The translations under genes were made by a program, and so were the position numbers. A DNA stretch of 29,112 nt from CAZQBY01 sp964592405 [NCBI: uncultured archaeon] (GTDB taxonomy: Archaea; Altiarchaeota; Altiarchaeia; JAFGQM01). Location: assembly GCA_964592405.1 (NCBI GenBank), contig CAZQBY010000015.1, positions 1-29,112 on the forward strand. The letters are read 5' to 3'. Positions 1 through 8,095 of the stretch are shown here, piece by piece. Under the pieces are notes generated by a model. That model did not search any database and was not told the DNA's origin. It was given only the letters and a program-made list of their open reading frames with translations. The first letter of the stretch is position 1. Every line of letters begins with the position of its first letter.

Positions 1-140
1 TGCACTAAAACTCAATCCTCACATTCGTTCGGAGAAACTAACAGCGATTTAACGGCTCCGCTCGGTTGCACCTCGCTCCACCCAAATCCTGCTACGCAGG
101 ACTTCTGTTAATCCCGATGTTAACCAAAATACCCGAAAAA
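1..140. other. Non-coding flank with imperfect inverted repeats
   Basis: This is the region just past the 3' end of the Lhr gene. I see no convincing coding frame. It contains a short hairpin around 88-101 (CCTGC, loop TAC, GCAGG). Two imperfectly inverted copies of a roughly 17-base word lie near 38-54 and 106-124 (TAACAGCGATTTAAC on plus; TTAACATCGGGATTAAC on minus). The region may be a fragment of an interspersed repeat that continues left of the window, but the copy number cannot be judged here. Confidence 0.35.
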
Positions 141-2879
141 TCATTTCGTCTTCCCCTTCCAGAATCGTGATGTCCTCACAAACTCCTTCTCCGCGCGCAG
201 TATTTCCCTGAAAAAATCATCATCATTCAGATTCAGATCCAAAATCCTGCTGGCGGTCCTTGGCCCAACACCGCGCGCATTAAGGGCCATCAGTGCCCTC
301 TTCTCATAGGAGTGTATCAGACCGGCGGACTGCCGGGCACGCTTCAGGAACCTGATTTCATCTTTTGACAGCTGCTCGCCTCTCCTCTGCAGCCTGACTA
401 TTCTGCTCAGCTCCTCTTCCGTCTTCCCCATGCAGGATATCATCCACGACTCACAGACCGGGCACTGGAGAGGAAACTCCAGCTTGTCTATGGTTCTGTG
501 CCTCATAATCTCGCCGCAGTTGAGGCAGACCAGATTGACCTTTCGGTTCATCAGCCTCTTTCTGACAGTCTCGATTATTGCCCGCTCCGGCACCTCTGCT
601 TGGACAGCATCCCTGAACTGCTCCAAACCAAATTGTGATATGGTTGTGAACACCTGTGATACAATTTCAATGTCTCCGTCTCTTATTCTCTTCAGGACAG
701 TCTTGGCATTCTCCAAGTCAAAATACTTATTAAACATCTCCCTCAGGGTTTCTTGGTAGACTGCAGTGTCCTTGTATGCGTCTATGACCCTGCGTATATT
801 TATCTCTCTGAAGTTGGTATCCTCCTTGAAGACCCCAAATCGCTTGCCAACATGGACAAACGAAAAGCGGAAGAGGTTGGTCTGCAGGATAGTCTTCTCC
901 AGGATTTCCTTTACAGTATCTGGTCTTATTCCTCTTAGAGTCTTGATGACATCATCCTTCTCCAGAAGCAGTCCAGTGAGCACTATCCTGTAGGGATCAA
1001 TCCTAACACCAATAGTCTCCCCATATCTGCTGCCCAGCAGGGAAGCAAGTATCCTGCTGATGACCTCGTTTACTCTTGTCCCAAAACACGTATTAATCAC
1101 TACCTGATGATAGTTTCCTATATACTTCTCAACAGTTATCCTTTTGTCAGTGGGCAAACTGCCCTGCTTCTTCTGCTCGGTTATTGTTTTGACTATGGAT
1201 GCCATGCCACGGGGATTCAGCGGGAGCCCAAGATGTTTGCATATCTCCCTGCAACTCCTGCCCCTGTCTATCAGACAGGAAATCTCTCTTCTAAGCCGGC
1301 CCACTTCCTGTGCTATCTCATATGGAACAGGGATATCCTCACCAACCCACACAGGCGTTTCTGCCCCTATATCACTAACTGGGACCACCATAACCCGCCT
1401 GTCCCTGAAATCCACTATCCGCCAGGCCTCACCCTTCAGTATGAAGAGGGAGTTGACATGGCAGTCAACTATGTATTCCTCATCAAGTACTCCAACTGGT
1501 TTGTGAGAAGCCAGATCAATAACTGTATAGCGTTTGTATGTAGGTATGGTTGACAAATTGGCATAGTAGTAAAACAGGGAGTTTCTACGCCTGCTTATCT
1601 CTTCCCCCCGCCAGCCTATGAGACGCAACTGTTTGAGCACATCTATAACACTGTCAAACTGAGCTGGTGTCAGATTGCGGTACGGATATGCGCGTTTTAT
1701 TATCAGGTAGGCATCTCTCTTTGAGATATCGCCATAATCCAAAGTCAAACCGACCACCTGATGTGCCAGAACATCCAGTGAATTTTCAAAAAAATCTGTT
1801 TTTTCTATTTTGGATCTGAGAGCATGTTTGGCAATCACAGAGGCTTCAAGTATATCATCAAACTCCGTAGCAAGGATCACGCCCTTTGAGGTCCTGTCAG
1901 TTGTATGCCCGCTACGCCCGACTCGCTGTATGAGGCGCGCGACCTGGCGTGGTGAGTTGAGCTGGATAACCTGCTCTATCTGGCCTACATCTATCCCAAG
2001 TTCCATGGATGATGTACAGACCAGTGTCTTGAGCTTCCCTTCCTTCAGCTGTTTCTCGGTTTCTACTCGCTCCTCTTTTGAGAGTGAAGAGTGGTGTATA
2101 CCTACGTCCTTTACTGCCCGCAGTTGTCTGGTCAGGAGCTCAGTTGCTACACGGGTATTGGTGAATATTAAGGTGGATTTCTTTCCGGTCATCTGGCTTA
2201 TTCTCCGAATAAGGCCTGCAGGCTTCTCCACTCTGAGTTCCAAACCCTTGAAACTCCTGTCTATGATAATCTCGGTGAGGCCAAAATAATCCGCAACAAC
2301 CTGGGGGGTGCCCACAGTTGCAGACAGCCCTATTGTCTGGAACCCTCCACAAACATTCCTGAGTCTCTCAAGACCCACAGCCAGCTGGGTCCCCCGCTTG
2401 TCGGAGACCAGCTCGTGCACCTCGTCGATTATGACATATCTCACAGACTGGAGGTGTTTTCTCATTACCTTGGCCGGGAGTATTGCCTGAAGCGTCTCTG
2501 GAGTGGTTATCAGCAACTGGGGGGGCTTAATCCGCTGCCTGCTGCGCTGGGACTGGGTGGTGTCACCGTGTCTGACCTCCACCCTGCAGCCCAGGGACGC
2601 GCACCACTCCTCCATCCGGCGGAGCATGTCGCGGTTGAGAGAGCGCAGGGGCGCGATGTAGAGGGCGATTATGCCATGGTCTTGGTTTCCAATGAGGTTA
2701 TTTATCACTGGAAGAAAGGCTGCCTCTGTTTTTCCGCTCCCAGTTGGGGCTATCACCAACGTGTCCCTGCCGCCGAGTATCGGGGGCATGGCCTGCTTCT
2801 GTATCTGGGTGAAGTCCTTGAAGTTGGCCTTTATCAGGTCCCGCAGCTCGGGCCTGAACCGGCTAAGCAGCTTAGTCAT
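141..2879 (-). CDS. lhr: Lhr-family superfamily 2 ATP-dependent helicase
   Basis: This 912-residue protein is a DEAD/DEAH-type 3'-5' helicase of the Lhr family, implicated in DNA repair or RNA:DNA unwinding. The first RecA domain has Walker A PTGSGKT (K50), a DEVH box at 152-155 and SAT at 186-188. The second RecA domain carries the SMELGIDVGQIEQVIQ and QRVGRSGH motif VI segments. A winged-helix and Lhr-core region follow. Near the C-terminus is a four-cysteine zinc ribbon (C785, C788, C806, C809), then a helix-hairpin-helix-like GVGPRTASRIL at about 867-880. The start is supported by GGGGAG about 8 bases upstream of the ATG and a TTTTTAAA box at 2926-2933. Lhr-type helicases often neighbour calcineurin-like phosphoesterases, as here. 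The family is certain; the exact substrate is not known. Confidence 0.93.
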   Translation of the reverse strand: MTKLLSRFRPELRDLIKANFKDFTQIQKQAMPPILGGRDTLVIAPTGSGKTEAAFLPVINNLIGNQDHGIIALYIAPLRSLNRDMLRRMEEWCASLGCRVEVRHGDTTQSQRSRQRIKPPQLLITTPETLQAILPAKVMRKHLQSVRYVIIDEVHELVSDKRGTQLAVGLERLRNVCGGFQTIGLSATVGTPQVVADYFGLTEIIIDRSFKGLELRVEKPAGLIRRISQMTGKKSTLIFTNTRVATELLTRQLRAVKDVGIHHSSLSKEERVETEKQLKEGKLKTLVCTSSMELGIDVGQIEQVIQLNSPRQVARLIQRVGRSGHTTDRTSKGVILATEFDDILEASVIAKHALRSKIEKTDFFENSLDVLAHQVVGLTLDYGDISKRDAYLIIKRAYPYRNLTPAQFDSVIDVLKQLRLIGWRGEEISRRRNSLFYYYANLSTIPTYKRYTVIDLASHKPVGVLDEEYIVDCHVNSLFILKGEAWRIVDFRDRRVMVVPVSDIGAETPVWVGEDIPVPYEIAQEVGRLRREISCLIDRGRSCREICKHLGLPLNPRGMASIVKTITEQKKQGSLPTDKRITVEKYIGNYHQVVINTCFGTRVNEVISRILASLLGSRYGETIGVRIDPYRIVLTGLLLEKDDVIKTLRGIRPDTVKEILEKTILQTNLFRFSFVHVGKRFGVFKEDTNFREINIRRVIDAYKDTAVYQETLREMFNKYFDLENAKTVLKRIRDGDIEIVSQVFTTISQFGLEQFRDAVQAEVPERAIIETVRKRLMNRKVNLVCLNCGEIMRHRTIDKLEFPLQCPVCESWMISCMGKTEEELSRIVRLQRRGEQLSKDEIRFLKRARQSAGLIHSYEKRALMALNARGVGPRTASRILDLNLNDDDFFREILRAEKEFVRTSRFWKGKTK

Positions 2880-2925
2880 ATGCTGTTCTCCCCAACATTC
2901 GCGAAACTCAGATTGAGGTTAAGGG

Positions 2926-2933
2926 TTTAAAAA
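2926..2933 (-). promoter_or_regulatory. TATA-like box for lhr
   Basis: TTTTTAAA on the minus strand, about 50 bases upstream of the lhr ATG. It predicts a short leader of about 25 bases that contains the Shine-Dalgarno-like GGGGAG. This suggests lhr has its own promoter as well as possible read-through from the phosphoesterase gene upstream. Confidence 0.4.
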
Positions 2934-2940
2934 GGGGAGT

Positions 2941-3630
2941 TTAAGCCCTCATCTCGCTGACTGTCCCCAGATAGCTCCCGTCCAGAAGATAGATGTCCGC
3001 GTTCTCCAGGTCTATCATCCTCTTCAGGAATGGGCCAATGGGCTCGGTGTTGTTGACCGCTGAGCCGCGGGTGGACTCGTCAAAGGCCGGAATGACAAGA
3101 ACACGAGTTTCAGAGCCCTTCACTTTGGTTTCGATCCAGGCCTGCTGCATATTGGCGCGTATGTCCCTGAGCAAAACAGACGGGTGAGTGTGTGCGCAGA
3201 CTATTAGTTCCTGGGCCAGCAGCTCCCTGCTGGGTCTCTTATGGCCATGGAAATAACCTATTCCGTTCTCAATGAACTCATCAACAACCTCAACACCCGG
3301 CGGCACAAGCTTCTCGATATTGCCATCATGGTTTCCCTTGGTGATAATTATTCTGGACACTTCCTTCAGGAGCTCTTGGAGAAACATGGGAACCTCCATA
3401 TATTCCTGACGAGATGTAATGGGGACATTATGCTTCAGGTCGCCTAGGATTATTAGCTTCTTCGGCTCTGTGTTTCTGATAATCGCCCTTAGTTTGCTCA
3501 GCTTTTCTCCAGTCTGGCTCGGAATTGTAGCACCTTTCTTGTAAAGCTCAAATTCTATGCCATTGTGCAGGTCAGCGACCACCAGATTGTCGTTAATTAT
3601 CAAAGCTGGCTGGTTTTGGATGAATTTCAT
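2941..3630 (-). CDS. Archaeal SbcD-related calcineurin-like metallophosphoesterase
   Basis: A 229-residue single-domain metallophosphoesterase. The metal-binding motifs appear in order: D20-x-H22 (ADLHNG), GD at 63-64 (ILGDLKHN), GNHD at 99-102 (TKGNHDGN), H128/H130 (FHGHKRP) and H147-x-H149 (CAHTHP). This is the dinuclear-metal phosphatase/nuclease fold also used by Mre11/SbcD, and it resembles the archaeal SbcD-related family. Its stop codon lies about 60 bases upstream of lhr on the same strand. In bacteria a similar helicase-phosphoesterase pair occurs beside DNA ligase, so a DNA-repair nuclease or phosphatase role is a fair inference. It is 15 bases downstream of the aminotransferase gene and probably cotranscribed with it. 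Confidence 0.85.
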   Translation of the reverse strand: MKFIQNQPALIINDNLVVADLHNGIEFELYKKGATIPSQTGEKLSKLRAIIRNTEPKKLIILGDLKHNVPITSRQEYMEVPMFLQELLKEVSRIIITKGNHDGNIEKLVPPGVEVVDEFIENGIGYFHGHKRPSRELLAQELIVCAHTHPSVLLRDIRANMQQAWIETKVKGSETRVLVIPAFDESTRGSAVNNTEPIGPFLKRMIDLENADIYLLDGSYLGTVSEMRA

Positions 3631-3645
3631 TGCTCAGGAATTTTG

Positions 3646-4785
3646 TTATGAGAACAGCTTTCCAATGCGTTCAAGGGCCTCTATTATCTCGCTTGTAGAG
3701 ACTGAATAGGAACAACGGACGAAGCCCTCGCCACTTGGGCCAAAGACATTTCCCGGGACCAGAGCTACCTTGGCCTCTCTTATAAGCTTCTCTGCGAACT
3801 CCTCGGAGCCTAAGTTGGTCTTGGTTATGTTCGGGAATGCGTAGAATGCTCCCTTTGGCATGTGACAGCTTATACCCGGTATCTCATTCAGACCTCCAAC
3901 TAGCAGCTTTCTGCGCGCGTTATAGGTCTTGAGCATCTGGCGGATGCTCTCCCTGTCATCAAAGGCCGCCAGCATGGCGTGCTGGGAGGGGGTTGGTGCA
4001 CAGAGCATACAGTATTGGTGTATCTTATACATAGCTTCCATAAGCTCTCCCTTGGCAACAACATAGCCAATTCGCCAGCCAGTAGCCGCATAGGCCTTGG
4101 AGAAGCCATTCAGGGTTATGGTCCGCTCGGCCATTTCTGACAGAGAGGCGATGGAGACGTGCTCCCCCTCATAAATCAGCTTTTCATATATCTCATCCGA
4201 TATGACTATTAGATTATGCTTTATGGCAAAATCAGCTATGTCCTCCAGATCCGCCTTTGTTAGGACCGCGCCAGTCGGGTTATTGGGAGAGCAAAGCAGG
4301 ATGGCCCTTGTCCTCTCTGTGAGTGCGTTTTCCATGTCCCTCACCTGCACCCTAAAATCGTTCTTCTCGTATGTTGGAACCATTACCGGCCTTCCACCTG
4401 CTAAGCGCGTCAGCGGACCATACGCCACATAGGCTGGGTCCGGAATAAGTACCTCATCACCGATGTCGATAACCGCACGTAATGCAAGGTCCAACCCCTC
4501 GCTGGATCCACTGGTTATGAGGATTTCATCAGAGGAAACATCAATGCGGTTTTCCCTCCTAAGCTTTTCAGATACACGCTCCCTCAGCTCAAGCAATCCT
4601 GCATTGCTTGTATAGTGTGTCTTGTTCAGTTCTATAGCCCGCAGTCCGGCATCCCTGATCCCGTAGGGGGTGTCAAAATCTGGTTCACCAACACCCAGAG
4701 TAACTATGTCCGGTTCCTTGGATGCTAGCTCAAAAAATCTCCGGATTCCCGAGGGAGGCAGCTCCTTGACACGCTTTGATACCAT
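3646..4785 (-). CDS. Class I/II PLP aminotransferase (aspartate aminotransferase-like)
   Basis: A fold-type I aminotransferase of 379 residues from the chosen start, ending in the usual small domain. Visible motifs are the substrate-loop VGEPDFDTP, SPNNPTG, SDEIYE with the PLP-ring aspartate, and the Schiff-base lysine in NGFSKAYAATGWRIGY (K230). The C-terminal FVRCSYS contains the carboxylate-binding arginine. A start 42 bases further upstream is open (4827), but it would overlap the Lrp gene and add 14 residues not expected in the family. The ATG at 4785 gives MVSKRVKELPPSGIR, matching archaeal homologues, and leaves a 4-base gap. The substrate could be aspartate, alanine or an aromatic amino acid. 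The adjacent Lrp/AsnC gene suggests amino-acid-responsive control. Confidence 0.9.
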   Translation of the reverse strand: MVSKRVKELPPSGIRRFFELASKEPDIVTLGVGEPDFDTPYGIRDAGLRAIELNKTHYTSNAGLLELRERVSEKLRRENRIDVSSDEILITSGSSEGLDLALRAVIDIGDEVLIPDPAYVAYGPLTRLAGGRPVMVPTYEKNDFRVQVRDMENALTERTRAILLCSPNNPTGAVLTKADLEDIADFAIKHNLIVISDEIYEKLIYEGEHVSIASLSEMAERTITLNGFSKAYAATGWRIGYVVAKGELMEAMYKIHQYCMLCAPTPSQHAMLAAFDDRESIRQMLKTYNARRKLLVGGLNEIPGISCHMPKGAFYAFPNITKTNLGSEEFAEKLIREAKVALVPGNVFGPSGEGFVRCSYSVSTSEIIEALERIGKLFS

Positions 4786-4789
4786 GGGC

Positions 4790-5275
4790 TTATGCAGAAA
4801 TGACCAGCTTTTTGTCCCTTTTACCATCTGTCAGAACAACACCATTCTCTTTGAACTTCTTAAGAACAAAATGTGTATATGTTCCTGTGACCTCCTTCTT
4901 GGGGGCCAGTACCTCTGTCACAAAATTGCTGACATCCTTTATGTCTCTGGCTTTTATCTTAATCATCAGATCATATTCGCCGGATGCGACGACCACATCT
5001 TCTACCTTCTCATTGGCAGCCAGAAGCTCGCCCAGCTCTGAAAACCCGGTCCTTGCCTCTGGCGTTACCTTGACATCTATATAGGCAGTTATATATTCTT
5101 CTCCGGCTTTCTCCCAATCTACATAGGTGCGGAAGGCCTTGATGACGCCCTTCGACCTGAGCTCATCTATTTTGGCCCTCACTTCTTCAACAGTGGAGTC
5201 CAGCATATTTGCCAGATTCTCCTCGCTGATTCGGGCATCTTTTTGTAGAATCTCAAGAAGTAGCTTCTCGTCCAT
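4790..5275 (-). CDS. Lrp/AsnC family transcriptional regulator
   Basis: A 161-residue protein with an N-terminal winged HTH (about residues 1-50, DARISEENLANMLDSTVEEVRAK region) and a C-terminal ligand-sensing RAM domain (about 70-150; the segment VEDVVVASGEYDLMIKIKA is characteristic). Such proteins form octamers and sense amino acids. It is the first gene of a minus-strand unit with the aminotransferase (4-base gap) and the phosphoesterase. A TATA-like TTTTTAATA about 22 bases upstream of the ATG implies a leaderless transcript. The start codon lies in a short palindrome (ATCGCGAT, 5274-5281), a possible autoregulatory operator, but this is only inference. Confidence 0.9.
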   Translation of the reverse strand: MDEKLLLEILQKDARISEENLANMLDSTVEEVRAKIDELRSKGVIKAFRTYVDWEKAGEEYITAYIDVKVTPEARTGFSELGELLAANEKVEDVVVASGEYDLMIKIKARDIKDVSNFVTEVLAPKKEVTGTYTHFVLKKFKENGVVLTDGKRDKKLVISA

Positions 5276-5290
5276 CGCGATATTAGAAAG

Positions 5291-5304
5291 AATATTAAAA
5301 AAAG
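5291..5304 (-). promoter_or_regulatory. TATA-like box for the Lrp gene
   Basis: A minus-strand TTTTTTTAATATT tract centred about 22 bases from the Lrp ATG. This is the spacing expected of an archaeal TATA box in front of a leaderless gene. Confidence 0.4.
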
Positions 5305-5343
5305 CTGGAGAGGTAATAAAAGGATAATAATAAAACTTAAGGA

Positions 5344-5381
5344 GCTTATTTCTTAAAGAGCTTATTTCTTGCTTATTTCTT
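5344..5381. repeat. Three copies of an 11-base repeat over the topA stop codon
   Basis: GCTTATTTCTT occurs at 5344-5354, 5360-5370 and 5371-5381; the last two are directly adjacent. The topA stop codon (TAA on minus, 5373-5375) lies in the rightmost copy, so the other two are 3' untranslated copies that each repeat the stop. Downstream on minus the sequence becomes T-rich (5310-5335) and could terminate transcription. Confidence 0.7.
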
Positions 5382-7436
5382 CTTGTCCGGGCAGTTTATA
5401 TTTGTACAGATGGTCCAAGGCGTCTTCCTTCCTTTCGACCATATGTTCACCATGGGATAACCACAACTGGGGCACTTCTTTTTCGTGGGCTTGACCGACC
5501 CCTTCTGGGGCAGAGGCTGGGTATTGGTGCATTTCGGGTATCTGCTACAGCCGAGAAAGCGCTTTTTGGTCTTGGGGTTGACCCTGATGACGAGCAGGCC
5601 ATCTTTACAAACAGGGCATTTGCCTATCGCGTTGCTCTCGGCCTTCTCCTCCTCCGCCCTGAACATCGCCTCGCGCAGCTCCTCGCCGATCTCCCTCTCC
5701 TCCTTCCTGAACTTCTCCAGCACCTTCATCAGGATGTGCCGGTTCTTGGCCTCTATCTCCTCGCCTGTCTTCTTCCCGGCCATAACCTCGTCCATCTCCT
5801 CCTCGAACTTTCTTGTCAGCTCCTCATCGAGTATCTCCGGGCTGTGTTTCTCCAGAGTCTCCACAGTTTTTATCCCCAAGTCTGTCGCCTCTATGGACTT
5901 ACCAATTATATAGTTTCTCTTATAGAGTGTGTCGATTATAGTCGCTCTGGTAGCTTTGGTTCCAAGATTGCGCTTCTCCAGTTCACTGATGATTGATGCC
6001 TCGGTGTATCGCTTTGGTGGCTGCGTCATCTTTTTCTGCATGGAGATTTTTTTGATTTCTACAACATCGCCCTCTTTCAGGTCAGGCAGGAGAATCTCGT
6101 CAAATTTTGCATATTTGCCATAGAGTTCATGCCAATTTTTCTCTACGGTCCTCTTCCCCTCGGTCTTGAAAATCTCTGTATTAACATCTATCATAACTCT
6201 TATACTCTCTCTCACAGCCCATTCCCCAAATGTTGCCAAAAACCTGCGGACTATCAGATCATAGACTCTTCGCTCCTTGTCAGTGAGGCTGGCAGGCACC
6301 TCACCGGTTGGGTATATGGCCGGATGCGCAGGGTCACTTTTCTTGCCATTGTTTGGCCTGAGGTTTGGTTTGGCAAGGAGCTTGGAGACTGCTTCCCCAT
6401 ACTCCCGCTGCTGTGAGAGTTTTTCAAGTATTTTCCTGTAACCTATGGCTGGTGGCAACTGTTGTGAGGATGTTCGCGGATATGAGATATAGCCCATCTC
6501 ATAGAGCCTCTGACCAATCTCTAGGGTCTGTCTTGGCGATATATTGAGATGACGGTGGGCTTCAACCTGCAGGGAGGTCAGGTCAAATGGGTTTGGGGGG
6601 GGTTGTTTGTAGCGTCTTTTTTCAACTCCTGAGACCCTTCCACTTTTCTGATCCTTAACCTTCTCATAAACAGTCTTTGCCTCCTCTTCCTTCTCAAACT
6701 TCTCCTTTGCATGGACGGCTTCGAAATCCAGCTCCCTTCTCATTAGAGCGCTTATTACCCAGAACGGCTCCGGCACAAAACTCCTTATCTCACGTTCCTT
6801 GTCTACTATGAGTTTGAGTGCCGGGCCCTGAACCCGGCCTATGCTGAGGGTCCCATGAGTATTCGCAGAACGCAATGCGGACATCAAAGCCCGGGAGAGA
6901 TTTATGCCATAATACCAATCCAGAACATGGCGGGTAAGACCTGCTTGTGTCTGGCCATAGTCAAATGGTTCCATATTCTGATAAGAGCGGGCTAGATCCG
7001 GAGCGGTAACGGTCGAGAAGTGCATCCTCCTGACATTGTCCCTCTTTGGGTCTACTCCACAGGCATATCTCAAAACGTTATAGCCGATGACACTGCCCTC
7101 AATATCATAATCACACGCGTTTACAAATAAATCAGCCTCCTTGGCTAATTCCCTTAGATTTCGGATGTATGGCTTGGTGTAGGAGGCGCCTTTCTCCACC
7201 TCATAAATGGGTACCCACCGTATGTCGAAGACCGGATATGTCAGGTTCCATTTCTTGTTGCTGGTTTCCTGAAGAGAATAGACATGGCCGACCGCAGGCG
7301 CAACATACGCCTTCCCCCGGGGGGTCTCCACCTCATAGTAAGGTACTCCACTCCGGCTCTTTTTCTGGGCGCGCCCTATGGCACCTGCTATCTTGGCGGC
7401 AACACTCGGCTTCTCGGCGATGATGAGCTGAGTCAT
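5373..7436 (-). CDS. topA: Type IA DNA topoisomerase I
   Basis: From the ATG at 7436 the protein has 687 residues and relaxes negatively supercoiled DNA through a 5'-phosphotyrosine intermediate. The Toprim domain shows IIAEKPSVA with E8 and the acidic triad CDYDIEG (D109, D111, E113). The catalytic tyrosine is Y319 in GYISYPRTSSQ. The C-terminal third carries two zinc-ribbon modules: CPVC with GCSRYPKC, and CPSC with CTNINC. An upstream in-frame start at 7532 would add 32 non-homologous residues and overlap the divergent taw3 gene. The internal ATG is preferred because MTQLIIAEKPS is where the family begins, and a TATA-like box sits about 30 bases upstream. This is not reverse gyrase: there is no helicase domain. 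Confidence 0.94.
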   Translation of the reverse strand: MTQLIIAEKPSVAAKIAGAIGRAQKKSRSGVPYYEVETPRGKAYVAPAVGHVYSLQETSNKKWNLTYPVFDIRWVPIYEVEKGASYTKPYIRNLRELAKEADLFVNACDYDIEGSVIGYNVLRYACGVDPKRDNVRRMHFSTVTAPDLARSYQNMEPFDYGQTQAGLTRHVLDWYYGINLSRALMSALRSANTHGTLSIGRVQGPALKLIVDKEREIRSFVPEPFWVISALMRRELDFEAVHAKEKFEKEEEAKTVYEKVKDQKSGRVSGVEKRRYKQPPPNPFDLTSLQVEAHRHLNISPRQTLEIGQRLYEMGYISYPRTSSQQLPPAIGYRKILEKLSQQREYGEAVSKLLAKPNLRPNNGKKSDPAHPAIYPTGEVPASLTDKERRVYDLIVRRFLATFGEWAVRESIRVMIDVNTEIFKTEGKRTVEKNWHELYGKYAKFDEILLPDLKEGDVVEIKKISMQKKMTQPPKRYTEASIISELEKRNLGTKATRATIIDTLYKRNYIIGKSIEATDLGIKTVETLEKHSPEILDEELTRKFEEEMDEVMAGKKTGEEIEAKNRHILMKVLEKFRKEEREIGEELREAMFRAEEEKAESNAIGKCPVCKDGLLVIRVNPKTKKRFLGCSRYPKCTNTQPLPQKGSVKPTKKKCPSCGYPMVNIWSKGRKTPWTICTNINCPDKKK

Positions 7437-7461
7437 AGCGATTGTGTTTTTGTTGTTTGTG

Positions 7462-7471
7462 GTTAAAAATG
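7462..7471. promoter_or_regulatory. Shared TATA-like region between topA and taw3
   Basis: GGTTAAAAAT on plus, ATTTTTAACC on minus. It is about 30 bases upstream of the topA start (near-leaderless) and about 50 bases upstream of the taw3 ATG. Because the two genes diverge, one A/T-rich core may serve both. Confidence 0.35.
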
Positions 7472-7516
7472 GAACGGGAATTGAAGGTTGTGTTTCTCTG
7501 GACCTGACATTCAACA

Positions 7517-8095
7517 ATGACAAAATTCTCACAACAACGCGCGAAGGCCCTGAAGCAACTGGCGGAGGCGCGCAGAGAGGGAAAGACAGATGATGATATC
7601 TCTGATTTGGTTGATCTCATCAATGCCAATGAAGACTTATATACCACATCCTCATGTGCCGGCAGGATAGCCGTTCTCCAGACACCCAGGGAGCATGACA
7701 AATTAAAATCCAAGTGGCTGGGAAAGTGGCACAGGGAGATAACACTACAAGACCTGCAGGAGGCCCTTAAGAAGCATGACCGATATGTCGCTTATCTCCA
7801 GTCGGAGTGTCCAATTCTCCATATAGTCGCGCGCACTCTGGAGAGCGCAGAGAAGATACTCTTTGCGGCCCAGCAGTCCGGCTTCAAGCGCAGTGGGATA
7901 CAGGCAGTAAACCCCGAGCGGGTTCTTGTGGAAGTCTGTTCCACGGAAATGCTGGAAGTTCCTCTAGCAGAAGGCGGAAAAAGGCTTGTGGACGATATTT
8001 ATCTAGATTACCTCGTAAATATTGCAAACATCAAGTTTAATTCTGGGCGGAAAAAACTGGCTAGATTACAGGATAGACTAAAGCATGGCCTTTGA
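7517..8095 (+). CDS. taw3: tRNA wybutosine-synthesising protein 3 (Taw3/TYW3)
   Basis: A 192-residue SAM-dependent N4-methyltransferase of wyosine derivatives at G37 of tRNA-Phe. Family signatures are TTSSCAGRIAVL at about 43-54 and the WLGKWHRE block at about 67-73. The body extends through AAQQSGFKRSGIQAVNPERVLVEV-like sequence and ends in VDDIYLDYLVNIANIKF. The length fits the archaeal family. It overlaps the downstream methyltransferase gene by 11 bases, indicating translational coupling, and the pairing with a Trm5-like gene fits the order of the wybutosine pathway. The ATG at 7517 (MTKFSQQRAKAL) has no better alternative. Confidence 0.9.
   Translation: MTKFSQQRAKALKQLAEARREGKTDDDISDLVDLINANEDLYTTSSCAGRIAVLQTPREHDKLKSKWLGKWHREITLQDLQEALKKHDRYVAYLQSECPILHIVARTLESAEKILFAAQQSGFKRSGIQAVNPERVLVEVCSTEMLEVPLAEGGKRLVDDIYLDYLVNIANIKFNSGRKKLARLQDRLKHGL

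Noticed and set aside
1107-1553. Plus-strand 148-codon frame opposite the helicase gene, and similar long frames opposite other genes
   Set aside because: They are antisense shadows of well-supported genes and have no domain, start signal or sensible composition.
7437-7532. Longer N-terminus for topoisomerase I (32 extra residues)
   Set aside because: The extra residues are unlike the family, overlap the divergent taw3 start, and the internal ATG has a well-placed TATA-like box.
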